This document shows positions 8,477 through 15,825 of a stretch of DNA of 47,150 nt, in pieces (the stretch's first letter is position 1; every line of letters starts with the position of its first letter). The notes beneath the pieces are model-generated. The model searched no databases. It worked only from the letters and a program-made list of their open reading frames with translations, and was not told where the DNA came from. A program made the position numbers and the translations under genes. The stretch is from a virus: positions 1 to 47,150 of the IMG/VR virus record IMGVR_UViG_3300021091_000131; one strand, written 5' to 3'.

Positions 8477-8989
8477 ATGGATAATAAACTACCAATTACC
8501 AGATTGTCAAAGTTTTTTTCGAAAGAAGACTTTGATGTGAACATAGAAATGGGTCAAGAATATCTTCATGGTGATCTTAACATGAAGTTGGTTCTTTATC
8601 GTGTAGATAAAACAAGCACGGATACCGACGCAATATATGCTGAGGTTGGTAAAGATGAAATAAAATTTTTTCCTCCTATAGAATTTAATGCTTTGGTTAA
8701 AATTGATGAACCAAAAAACTCCACTTATAAAAATGGATTAGTTAGGTATAATGAACCAGGAAATTTGACAATATCTGTATATATAAAACATCTCGAAGAT
8801 CTTAAAATAGATATAAAATATGGTGATTTTATTGGCTATGCAGATTCTGAAGATAAATTAAGATTTTATACTGTTGTAAATGATGGTAAAATAACTTCAG
8901 ATAATAAACATAAAATGTTTGGATATAAACCACATTATAGAACTGTGATTTGTGTCTCAGCACAACAATCAGAATTTAGAGGAATTTAA
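8477..8989 (+). CDS. Neck protein, gp14-like candidate
   Basis: A 170 aa protein. The order of elements follows T4 gp14: an N-terminal segment followed by LVLYRVDK, a 'KFFPP' stretch, then NLTISVYIKHLEDL (96-109 region). After that comes YGDFIGYADSEDKLRFYTVVNDG, where gp14 has 'EGDLIYFP-x4-LFEI-x-WVE'. It is shorter than T4 gp14 (256 aa). The neighbours support the call: a gp15-like gene starts 1 nt after its stop, and the sheath follows. From T4 biology, gp14 caps the portal vertex and receives the tail. Sequence similarity by eye is weak, so the assignment leans on motif order and position. Confidence 0.5.
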   Translation: MDNKLPITRLSKFFSKEDFDVNIEMGQEYLHGDLNMKLVLYRVDKTSTDTDAIYAEVGKDEIKFFPPIEFNALVKIDEPKNSTYKNGLVRYNEPGNLTISVYIKHLEDLKIDIKYGDFIGYADSEDKLRFYTVVNDGKITSDNKHKMFGYKPHYRTVICVSAQQSEFRGI

Positions 8990-8990
8990 G

Positions 8991-10244
8991 ATGGGTATAC
9001 CTAAAAGAAAAAATAATATTGATGTTTACGGAGGTAAAGAATATTACAGAGGTAAACAATTACTAGACAGGAGACAAGAATTATTAGATAGAATAACCAA
9101 ATCCGATTCTTTTCTACCTGATTCCATTTTACATGATGATTTAGATAGTGGTATGTTAGATTTTATTAAGAAAAACTTTGTAGTTGTATCTGACGGTGAG
9201 AAAATTCCTATTGTACCAAAAATATTAACTGTCCAAAGATGGGGGGAATTTACAAATACGTGGCAATTTACTGATGAAGATGAAAATATAAAATTACCAT
9301 TTATTGCAATAATTAGAAAACCAGATGTTCAACCTGGAACAAATCCCGTTACACAAAGAACAATACCAGATAGAAGCACTTTTTATTACGCATCTGTTCC
9401 TACATGGAACGGAACACAAATGGGTGCGAATATATATAAAATTCCACAACCAGTTGCCGTTGACATTTCTTTTGAGGTAACAATTGTCTGCACGAAATTT
9501 AGAGACTTAAATAGATTTAATAAAATTGTTTTACAAAAATTTTCATCAAGACAAGCCTATACTACAGTTAAAGGACACTATATTCCTATTGTATTAGATA
9601 GTATTGAAGATAATACACCCATGGATACTATGGATGGTCGTAGATTTTATCTTCAGAACTATAAATTTACTATGTTAGGATTTTTGATTGATAGTGAGGA
9701 ATTTGAAGTTAAACCAGCGGTAAGTAGATTATTTCTTATGAATGAATTTATACAGAGTAAAGCGTATCAAAAAAAGTATATAAATAAATCAATTGATACT
9801 ACGGTTGCCACATTTATTGCAGATGGAATACAAACAGCTTTCAGTGTTGGTGAGAGTATAGGAATATTATTTAGTGGTGCTGTAAATGGATTATTACAAG
9901 AAAGAGATTTGGATTATTACCATGTTGCTTTAACATCAAAAATAACATTTGTAACTCCACCAGTAGAAGGTAGTGTTATATCCATAAGTTATTACAAAGG
10001 AAGAAATAATGTTTTTATAGACAACTATGGTAAACCCATTTTTGTGGCCACAGAATATTTCACATATGACGGAAGTTCACTAAGTTTTAATACTGTCAAT
10101 GCGATTAATAGTGTAGTTAGTTTTGATATTAATGGTCTTATAGAAGAAGAAGGTACTGGGTTTGATATTACGGGTAGTAACGAAATAACCTTGAATTTTT
10201 CTCCTGTAATAAACTCGAGAATTGGTGTAATTTATTTGTATTAA
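8991..10244 (+). CDS. Tail completion/terminator protein, gp15-like candidate, with two C-terminal beta domains
   Basis: 417 aa from the ATG at 8991, which follows the gp14-like stop by 1 nt and has AGAGGA upstream, one of the few Shine-Dalgarno-like sites here. A 12-codon in-frame extension overlapping gp14-like is less likely. The middle (about 140-250) has the layout of gp15-type tail terminators: PVAVDISFEVTIVCTKFRD, 'NRFNKIVLQKFSSRQAY', then RRFYLQNYKFTMLGFL. T4 gp15 is about 270 aa. The extra length is two consecutive similar beta-rich segments (about 268-335 and 352-417), each with 'F-x-x-D-G-x-x-x-x-F', 'V-x-G-L-x-x-E' and a final 'I-x-x-x-Y'. It probably caps the tail tube and sheath and may carry surface beta domains. 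The stop abuts the stop of the minus-strand small gene. Confidence 0.5.
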   Translation: MGIPKRKNNIDVYGGKEYYRGKQLLDRRQELLDRITKSDSFLPDSILHDDLDSGMLDFIKKNFVVVSDGEKIPIVPKILTVQRWGEFTNTWQFTDEDENIKLPFIAIIRKPDVQPGTNPVTQRTIPDRSTFYYASVPTWNGTQMGANIYKIPQPVAVDISFEVTIVCTKFRDLNRFNKIVLQKFSSRQAYTTVKGHYIPIVLDSIEDNTPMDTMDGRRFYLQNYKFTMLGFLIDSEEFEVKPAVSRLFLMNEFIQSKAYQKKYINKSIDTTVATFIADGIQTAFSVGESIGILFSGAVNGLLQERDLDYYHVALTSKITFVTPPVEGSVISISYYKGRNNVFIDNYGKPIFVATEYFTYDGSSLSFNTVNAINSVVSFDINGLIEEEGTGFDITGSNEITLNFSPVINSRIGVIYLY

Positions 10245-10406
10245 TTATTCCCCATACAGGTCTTTCTTTTTTTGTTTACAATTTTCTTCAATCCACTTTT
10301 CCAAAAGTTTATATATTTTTAATCCGTTTTTTTCACAATACGATTTTAATATATCGTGATATTTTTCACTGATTTTTACGTTTTTAGTTTTTGTTATTTC
10401 ACTCAT
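10245..10406 (-). CDS. Small ribbon-helix-helix-like protein
   Basis: A 53 aa frame too small for most ORF thresholds. It starts with ATG at 10404-10406 and ends in TAA at 10245-10247, directly abutting the opposite gene. The peptide has KTKNVKISEKYHDILKSYC (6-24) followed by KNGLKIYKLLEKWIEENC. This is a beta strand with alternating polar residues, helix, turn and helix, as in Arc/MetJ-type ribbon-helix-helix repressors. A Lys-rich tail follows. The codons are coherent throughout, and TATTTAT on its own strand lies 22 nt upstream of the start. If it is a DNA-binding protein it could regulate the divergent sheath promoter. Function is inferred from predicted fold only. Confidence 0.65.
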   Translation of the reverse strand: MSEITKTKNVKISEKYHDILKSYCEKNGLKIYKLLEKWIEENCKQKKKDLYGE

Positions 10407-10526
10407 AGATAAAAAAAGATATTTTAAGATAAATAACTATCTTTTTAAAAAAAAATACGGAAATCTTTGGTAAAATCAAAGATATTTATAGAGTAAATAA
10501 TAATATTTTTAACCAAACATTAATCA
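10407..10526. promoter_or_regulatory. Divergent promoter region upstream of tail sheath
   Basis: A 120 nt A/T-rich gap with no gene. On the plus strand ATATTTATA (10482-10490) lies about 37 nt before the sheath ATG. On the minus strand TATTTAT (complement of 10429-10435) lies upstream of the small ribbon-helix-helix-like gene. The two motifs point away from each other, each toward its own gene. Confidence 0.5.
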
Positions 10527-13403
10527 ATGGCAAGTTCAAACAGAGTATTCGTTTCTCCCGGTGTCTATACCTCAGAGAAAGATTTAACATTCGTAGCACA
10601 AAGTGTGGGTGTAACAACTTTAGGTTTAGTAGGTGAGGCTTTAAAAGGTCCAGCTTTTGAACCTATTTTGATTACAAATTTTGATGAATATAAGACATAT
10701 TTTGGTACAACATCTCCTATAAAATACGGAAATGATTACCCTAAATATGAAATGGCTTATGTTGCAAAATCATATTTACAAGAGTCAAATCAACTTTTTG
10801 TAACAAGAGTTTTAGGAAAAACAGGTTATAAACCTAATAAAAGTTTTGGTATTCAAACTTTAGGTGGTGTTGAAATAGATATAACAAGTTATAGTCAATC
10901 AGGAACGACTTTAGATCCATTAGATGTTTCATCTTCTTCATTATTTGTAGAACTATCAGGTAAAACTGCTTTTGATGGAACATCAATTACAACATATATT
11001 GAAAGAGAATATAGTGGTAATACATCAGGAAATACAGGACAATGGTTCGTAATTGGTGATATACCAACAACAGGAGTTACTGCACTTACATCTTCACTTG
11101 AAGAAGTTTCTCCATTAACAAACAAAACAAATTCAACAAATAATAATAACAAAGAATGGTATAATGTATTTTTCACTAAATCAGGTGTTACTGATTCTAC
11201 AATAACTGGTGTTTTTTCATACCTTTTTGTTTACAACAGTGGATCGAGTGTTTTTGATGTAACAAGATACGAATATAGTGCAAGTTTAAATGTTGATTAT
11301 GCGGGAGTTGTTGTAGCCTCTTTAAGATCAAGAGGAGTTTACGTAGGTGAAACATTATCATTGGAAATTACCGGAAACACTAAATTTTTAATTTCAGAAA
11401 CAGATGATATAGAAACTAACCCTTTAGGTAATTTTGTGATCAATGCAACGGGTTCTACTAGTGGTGCGGTTAGTTTTGGTGTTTCTTTGGATACAACTTC
11501 TTCTAAGTATATAACTAAAGTATTAGGTGTAGATGTTTTTGACAAAGACAGATCAGAGTTCCCTTTATATGTTCATGAAGTATATCCTAATTTATTAAAA
11601 TCTTTATATGATAAGGGTTTAGTTAGAGGTATCAGTTTAGATGAATTATATGAAACTGAGTCAGATAATTTCTTAAGAGAATGGGATACAGCGAATTCTC
11701 CAATGGTGGTTTCTGAAGTTAGAGGTGGAAAGGTTGATGATTTATTCCAAGTGTTAACCATTTCAGATGGTGAAGATTCAAACTTTCAGGTTAAAATTAC
11801 AATACAAAATATTGATTTAGATAGTGGTGATTTTGATTTAGTTGTTAGAGATTTTAATGATACAGATGACAATGTAGTGGTTTTAGAAAAATTCACAAGA
11901 TGTAATATGAATCATGACGTTCCTGGTTATGTTGCAAGAAAAGTTGGAACATCAGATGGTGAGTATGAACTAAGATCAAAATATATTATGTTGTTGATGG
12001 CAGAAAATCACCCATATGATGCTTTTCCAGCTGGATTTAAAGGATTTACAGTAAACAGTTCATTTGGATCTGGCGGAGTTTTAGGATCAGTTTATTTTAA
12101 AACAAAATATCATATTTCTGGTGATGTTTTCAGATATGACAGTGATGGAACACCAAACATTGAGAGTAGTGATAAAGTAAGAAAATCATATTTAGGTTTA
12201 TCGTCTCAGAATGGATATAAATTCGACAAAGATTTATTTAAGTTCAAGGGTGTAAATTCGAGTGGTGTGTCTTATGGTTTCCACATGTCTAAAAACGCAT
12301 CAGGAATTACTGGTAACACTCTATCGGGTTATCAATTCCAATCTACAACTTATGATTTAGAAGGAACAAGTAAGGGATTATTAGAAAGTATTTTATACCG
12401 TAAATTTACTTTTGCAGTATGTGGTGGATTTGATGGATGGGACATCTACAGACAAAACAGAACAAACACAGATGCTTATATATTTGGTAAAACTAAATAT
12501 ATCTCTGGTCACACAACAAATGGTGGGGTTTTCAGTTCATCAGTAGGTAATTCAGACTATTATGCTTTCTTAGATGGAATAAACAAATATTCAAATCCTG
12601 AAGCCGTTGATATCAATGTATTCTCAACTCCTGGTATAAACTTCTATGATCACAGTTCTTTAGTTTCAGAAGCAATAGACATGATAGAAAACGATAGAGC
12701 TGATTCTCTTTATGTTATAGGTTCAAGAAATGTAACAACATCAGATGAAGTTATTGATGACTTAGATTCGGTATCTTTAGATTCAAGTTACTCAGCAACA
12801 TATTGGCCTTGGATTCAAGTTAGAGATGTTGAAAATTCTACTCAACTTTATATACCACCAACTGGTGAGGTTTTGAAGAACATTGCATTAACTGATAACG
12901 TTTCATATCCATGGTTCGCAGTTGCTGGTTATTCAAGAGGTCTTGTAAATGCAATTAAAGCACAAAAGAAATTAACTCTCGATGAGAGAGATGATTTATA
13001 CAAGGCAAGAATAAATCCAATTGCAACATACTCAGACACAGGAACTATCATTTGGGGTAACAAAACCCTTCAGGTCAGAGAGTCTGCACTTGACAGAATC
13101 AACGTAAGAAGATTATTGTTAAGAGCAAGAAAATTAATCTCAGCTGTTGCGGTAAGATTGTTATTCGAACAAAACGACGAACAGGTAAGAAATGAATTTT
13201 TAAGATTGGTAAACCCAATTTTAGAAAACATAAAAAAGGAAAGAGGTTTGACAGATTTCCGTGTTACAGTATCTAACGATCCTGAAGACCTTGATTCTAA
13301 TACATTGAGAGGTAAAATTTATATTAAACCCACTCGTTCTCTTGAATTCATTGATGTTGAGTTCATAATTACTCCAACAGGTGCTTCTTTTGAGAACATC
13401 TAA
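10527..13403 (+). CDS. 18: Contractile tail sheath protein (gp18-like)
   Basis: A 958 aa protein, much longer than T4 gp18 (659 aa). The N-terminus has the family hallmark FVSPGVYTSEKDLTFV, then LGLVGEALKGPAFEPILI and DEYKTYFG (about 8-60), which forms the conserved tube-contacting core. The C-terminal core is also clear: PWFAVAGYSRGLVNAIKAQ, 'INPIATY-DTGTIIWGNKTLQ', 'DRINVRRLLLRARKLI' and a final strand LEFIDVEFIITPTG. The middle 500 or so residues are Ser/Thr/Gly/Asp-rich and probably hold the extra surface domains. The protein polymerises around the tail tube and contracts on infection. A terminator follows 21 nt after the stop. Confidence 0.96.
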   Translation: MASSNRVFVSPGVYTSEKDLTFVAQSVGVTTLGLVGEALKGPAFEPILITNFDEYKTYFGTTSPIKYGNDYPKYEMAYVAKSYLQESNQLFVTRVLGKTGYKPNKSFGIQTLGGVEIDITSYSQSGTTLDPLDVSSSSLFVELSGKTAFDGTSITTYIEREYSGNTSGNTGQWFVIGDIPTTGVTALTSSLEEVSPLTNKTNSTNNNNKEWYNVFFTKSGVTDSTITGVFSYLFVYNSGSSVFDVTRYEYSASLNVDYAGVVVASLRSRGVYVGETLSLEITGNTKFLISETDDIETNPLGNFVINATGSTSGAVSFGVSLDTTSSKYITKVLGVDVFDKDRSEFPLYVHEVYPNLLKSLYDKGLVRGISLDELYETESDNFLREWDTANSPMVVSEVRGGKVDDLFQVLTISDGEDSNFQVKITIQNIDLDSGDFDLVVRDFNDTDDNVVVLEKFTRCNMNHDVPGYVARKVGTSDGEYELRSKYIMLLMAENHPYDAFPAGFKGFTVNSSFGSGGVLGSVYFKTKYHISGDVFRYDSDGTPNIESSDKVRKSYLGLSSQNGYKFDKDLFKFKGVNSSGVSYGFHMSKNASGITGNTLSGYQFQSTTYDLEGTSKGLLESILYRKFTFAVCGGFDGWDIYRQNRTNTDAYIFGKTKYISGHTTNGGVFSSSVGNSDYYAFLDGINKYSNPEAVDINVFSTPGINFYDHSSLVSEAIDMIENDRADSLYVIGSRNVTTSDEVIDDLDSVSLDSSYSATYWPWIQVRDVENSTQLYIPPTGEVLKNIALTDNVSYPWFAVAGYSRGLVNAIKAQKKLTLDERDDLYKARINPIATYSDTGTIIWGNKTLQVRESALDRINVRRLLLRARKLISAVAVRLLFEQNDEQVRNEFLRLVNPILENIKKERGLTDFRVTVSNDPEDLDSNTLRGKIYIKPTRSLEFIDVEFIITPTGASFENI

Positions 13404-13424
13404 TTTTAAATGAAGTAAAAGGTA

Positions 13425-13453
13425 AAGGGGGATCCACGTCGGTCCCCCTTTTT
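13425..13453 (+). terminator. Intrinsic terminator after tail sheath
   Basis: AAGGGGGATCC (13425-13435) and GGTCCCCCTT (13441-13450) form a GC-rich hairpin with one bulged base and a 5-nt loop, followed by TTT. It lies between two convergent genes. On the minus strand the same stem is followed by only a short T run, so it may serve both directions, more weakly on the minus side. Confidence 0.85.
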
Positions 13454-14093
13454 ATAAAAACACCCTTATCTCATTATAGATATACTCAGAAATGAGTTTA
13501 TATCCTAACAAGTTTGGATGGAATTTGCCCTCCCGAAATTTCTGTTTTTCATTCCAAACACTACGACTTCCATACTCCCATACAGAAACATCGTTTCTTA
13601 ATTCATATTCTTTGAGATAATCTGATACTGTTCCACGTGGATTTATAAAATATGATGGTAAAATTGATATATCATAGTCTTCCTCGTCTTTAAATGTGGG
13701 ATAAAATGAATTGAAGTAAAACCTTTTAAATGGTTTCAAAAGTTCCTCTATTTGGTTGAAAATGATTATAGGACTGTTTGATTTACTTCCATTTCTGTTT
13801 CTATGAGGGTATGAGAACATAACAACAATTATGTCTTCTTCTTTTATTAAATTTTCATCAGTCAAAATCTTGATTTCTTGGTGTATATTATCGTTTCCAG
13901 ATCCACTATACCCATTATTTACAAAAGGACAATCTAATTTATCGGCCAAGTATCTTGGCCAAGAATTAAATCTTCTTAAATTAATTATAAAACCTTTTCC
14001 TATTAAGGGGTTACCGTCATGTTTGAAACTAATATTGTCCTCAACTCCGTGTCCAGCTGTCCAACTATCACCAAATGTTATTAATCTTTTCAT
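13452..14093 (-). CDS. SGNH/GDSL-type hydrolase
   Basis: 213 aa from the ATG at 14093; an in-frame GTG four codons upstream is less likely. All SGNH blocks are visible. Block I is ITFGDSWTAGHG (nucleophile Ser in GDSW), block II is NNGYSGSGNDNIHQE (Gly), block III is VVMFSYPHRNRNG in the place of GxND, and block V is GKFHPNLLGYKLISEYI (catalytic His, with 'F-H' in place of 'D-x-x-H'). Such enzymes cleave acetyl or acyl esters on sugars and lipids. No signal peptide is seen. It sits alone on the minus strand between sheath and tube, as an accessory insertion would. It could deacetylate host surface polysaccharide or act in glycan modification. The substrate is unknown. Confidence 0.85.
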   Translation of the reverse strand: MKRLITFGDSWTAGHGVEDNISFKHDGNPLIGKGFIINLRRFNSWPRYLADKLDCPFVNNGYSGSGNDNIHQEIKILTDENLIKEEDIIVVMFSYPHRNRNGSKSNSPIIIFNQIEELLKPFKRFYFNSFYPTFKDEEDYDISILPSYFINPRGTVSDYLKEYELRNDVSVWEYGSRSVWNEKQKFREGKFHPNLLGYKLISEYIYNEIRVFL

Positions 14094-14344
14094 TAAATGT
14101 TCCACATGGAACCAATTTTTATAAGAATTATATCATTATATTTATTATATTCTTTTAAAATTTGATATACTAGTATTTATTATTAATATTAAAAGATATT
14201 GTAGAAAATTCTAGAACTTATATACTGCGCTAGTAAAAAACTACAATTTTTTTTTGATAAAATCAATCATATTTGAAAATAAAATTATTTACGATTGTGA
14301 TATATTTATAAGAAATAAACAACAAAACTTAACAAATACAAAAC
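14094..14344. promoter_or_regulatory. 251-nt gene-free divergent region with TATTTAT motif upstream of tail tube
   Basis: No open frame of any length starts here on either strand. Three things are visible. GTTCCA-CA-TGGAAC (14099-14112) is a 6-bp inverted repeat just upstream of the minus-strand hydrolase start. ATATATTTATA (14300-14310) contains TATTTAT at 14303-14309, 35 nt before the tail tube ATG. The leader between the two is A/C-rich with no secondary structure. The region probably holds the promoters of both flanking genes. Confidence 0.5.
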
Positions 14345-14833
14345 ATGGCCGATTTATTAATGAAGATGCCGACTCCTTATGAGCCGAAACGTCAAAACAG
14401 GTTTATCGTTAGATTTCCATCATCTTTGGGTATTAACGAGTGGTATGTAACATCTACATCTAGACCAAACGCAAAAATTACTTCAGTTGCGATTCCTTTT
14501 TTAAATACATCAACATACGTTGCTGGTAGATTTGAATGGCAAGAAATTAGGGTAACATTCAAGGATCCAATTGGACCTTCTGCTTCACAAGCATTAATGG
14601 AATGGTTTCGTTTACATGCTGAATCAGTTACAGGACGTATGGGGTATGCCGCTGGTTACAAGAAAAATGTAGATTTAGAAATGTTAGACCCAACAGGAGT
14701 GGTTGTTGAAAAATGGATTCTTGAGGGTTGTTTTATTACCGATCTTAACTTTGGTGATTTGGATTACTCAAGAGATGAATTGGCAACTATTACTTGTTCT
14801 TTAAGAATGGATAGATGTATTCAAGTATATTAA
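14345..14833 (+). CDS. 19: Tail tube protein (gp19-like)
   Basis: 162 aa, nearly the length of T4 gp19 (163 aa). Characteristic segments are the N-terminal PYEPKRQNRFIVRFPSSLG, IPFLNTSTYVAGRFEWQEI, VTFKDPIGPSASQALMEWF and the C-terminal WILEGCFITDLNFGDLDYS followed by ITCSLRMDRC. These match the beta-barrel subunit that stacks in hexameric rings inside the sheath. The position downstream of the sheath is as in T4. A strong terminator follows, so it may be a single-gene transcript with high output, fitting a protein needed in many copies. Confidence 0.95.
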   Translation: MADLLMKMPTPYEPKRQNRFIVRFPSSLGINEWYVTSTSRPNAKITSVAIPFLNTSTYVAGRFEWQEIRVTFKDPIGPSASQALMEWFRLHAESVTGRMGYAAGYKKNVDLEMLDPTGVVVEKWILEGCFITDLNFGDLDYSRDELATITCSLRMDRCIQVY

Positions 14834-14852
14834 TATTTTAAAAAAATATATG

Positions 14853-14891
14853 AAAAGGTCATTACATTTTGTAGTGACCTTTTTATTTTTT
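14853..14891 (+). terminator. Intrinsic terminator after tail tube
   Basis: AAAAGGTCATTAC (14853-14865) pairs with GTAGTGACCTTTT (14871-14883) over 13 bp with one T-G wobble and a 5-nt loop, followed by ATTTTTTT. This is a convincing rho-independent terminator 20 nt after the tail tube stop. Confidence 0.88.
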
Positions 14892-14931
14892 GAAACTTTA
14901 CTTTGATGTAGTTATTGTATATATTTTAATT

Positions 14932-15681
14932 ATGGAAACTTATAACATTGACCCAACAATATCATATGATGTAATTGAATTACCAAGTCAAGGTATTCAT
15001 TATTCAAATAAAAAAAAATCTTTAAGAATTGCATATCTTACTGCTGCAGATGAAAACATATTATCATCACCAAGTTTAATTGCTTCAAGTAAAGTAACAG
15101 AAGAATTAATTAAAAGAAAAATTTTAGACAAAGATTTTCCGATTGATGAACTTGTAGAAGAGGATAAACAAGCTATTTTAATATTTTTAAGAAATACAGC
15201 ATTTGGTTCAGAATATAAGATTACAACAACTGATCCAGTAACAAATAAAGAATTTTCTTTCGAGGTAGATTTATCTTCATTAAAAATTAAAGAATTTAAA
15301 TTAAAAGAAGATAATAACGGGGAATTTTCATTTTTTTTAGAAAAAAGTAAAGTAGATATCACATTCAAATTTTTAACACAAAAACAAGAAAAAGAAATTC
15401 AAGATATCGGAGATAGTTGGAATGGTGTTGGAGTGGCACCCATTGTTACAAAACAATTGGAGTTCATGATAAAATCTGTTAAAGGTAACAGAGATCCAAT
15501 GGTTATAAGAAATTTTGTTGACAATCTACCAATTAAAGATTCACAAGATTTTAAAAAATATGTTAGAGAAAATAAACCAGGTTTAGATTTAACACAAAAA
15601 GTAAAAGCCCCATCAGGAGAAGAAGTCCAAATTGAAATTGGATTCGGGGTTGAATTTTTTCGCCCTTTCTACGGAATATAA
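14932..15681 (+). CDS. 26: Baseplate/tape-measure chaperone, gp26-like (zero-frame product)
   Basis: 249 aa from the ATG at 14932; an upstream in-frame ATG at 14890 lies inside the terminator T-tract and is rejected. The layout is that of the T4_baseplate (gp26) family. N-terminal YDVIELPSQGIHYSNKKKSL is followed by IAYLTAADENILSSPSL, a helix with LIKRKILDKDFPIDELVEED and a beta-rich part. The final helical region has KFLTQKQEKEIQD and FVDNLPIKDSQDFKKYVREN. T4 gp26 is 208 aa. It lies immediately before the tape measure gene, the usual place for tape-measure chaperones. The zero frame ends in FFRPFYGI, but a coherent 49-codon continuation exists in the +1 frame, described separately. Confidence 0.85.
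   Translation: METYNIDPTISYDVIELPSQGIHYSNKKKSLRIAYLTAADENILSSPSLIASSKVTEELIKRKILDKDFPIDELVEEDKQAILIFLRNTAFGSEYKITTTDPVTNKEFSFEVDLSSLKIKEFKLKEDNNGEFSFFLEKSKVDITFKFLTQKQEKEIQDIGDSWNGVGVAPIVTKQLEFMIKSVKGNRDPMVIRNFVDNLPIKDSQDFKKYVRENKPGLDLTQKVKAPSGEEVQIEIGFGVEFFRPFYGI
15655..15663 (+). other. Candidate +1 (or -2) ribosomal frameshift site
   Basis: The zero-frame codons are TTT TTT CGC. If the tRNA-Phe in the P site slips from TTT (15658-15660) to TTC (15659-15661), reading continues as GCC CTT TCT in the long frame. TTC is a perfect match for the usual tRNA-Phe anticodon, and CGC is an uncommon Arg codon in this AT-rich window, which would slow A-site entry. A -2 slip along the six T's gives the same frame with one extra Phe. 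A -1 slip ends after 11 codons. Confidence 0.6.
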
Positions 15682-15811
15682 AAAAGGACAATTAGACGAA
15701 ATTTTATTTTTAATTAAAAGAGGTTTCACTTACGGTGACATTATCACCATGCCTGTTTATATTAGAAGATATTATGTTAACTACTTAATAGAATTAGAAA
15801 CTAAAAACTAA
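15662..15811 (+). CDS. Frameshift-encoded C-terminal domain of the tape-measure chaperone
   Basis: A frame of 49 codons in the +1 frame relative to the gp26-like gene. It is open upstream only to 15605 and has no ATG or GTG before an internal ATG at about 15752. The peptide begins ALSTEYKKGQLDEILFLIKR and continues GFTYGDIITMPVYIRRYYV and NYLIELETKN. This 'Y-x-x-G-x-L-D-x-IL-x-LI-x-RGF-x-x-x-D-I-x-x-MP-x-YIRR-YY' layout resembles the second, helical domain of tail assembly chaperones that bridge to the tape measure. It ends 14 nt before the tape measure start. Expression by frameshifting from the upstream gene (product about 292 aa) is the best explanation. A sequencing indel in the T6 run is the alternative. 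Confidence 0.75.
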   Translation, partial: ALSTEYKKGQLDEILFLIKRGFTYGDIITMPVYIRRYYVNYLIELETKN

Positions 15812-15812
15812 T

Positions 15813-15820
15813 CTATTTAT
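15813..15820 (+). promoter_or_regulatory. CTATTTAT motif upstream of tape measure
   Basis: CTATTTAT begins just after the stop of the frameshift-encoded domain and ends 5 nt before the ATG at 15826. Same sequence and orientation as upstream of other virion genes. Confidence 0.4.
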
Positions 15821-15825
15821 TTAGT

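Noticed and set aside
14890-14931. Upstream in-frame ATG that would extend the gp26-like protein by 14 residues
   Set aside because: It lies at the end of the terminator T-tract, and the extension is hydrophobic and unlike the family N-terminus; the ATG at 14932 fits better.
15658-15694. -1 frameshift at the T6 run in the gp26-like gene
   Set aside because: The -1 frame stops after 11 codons and gives no recognisable domain; only +1 or -2 reaches the long extension.
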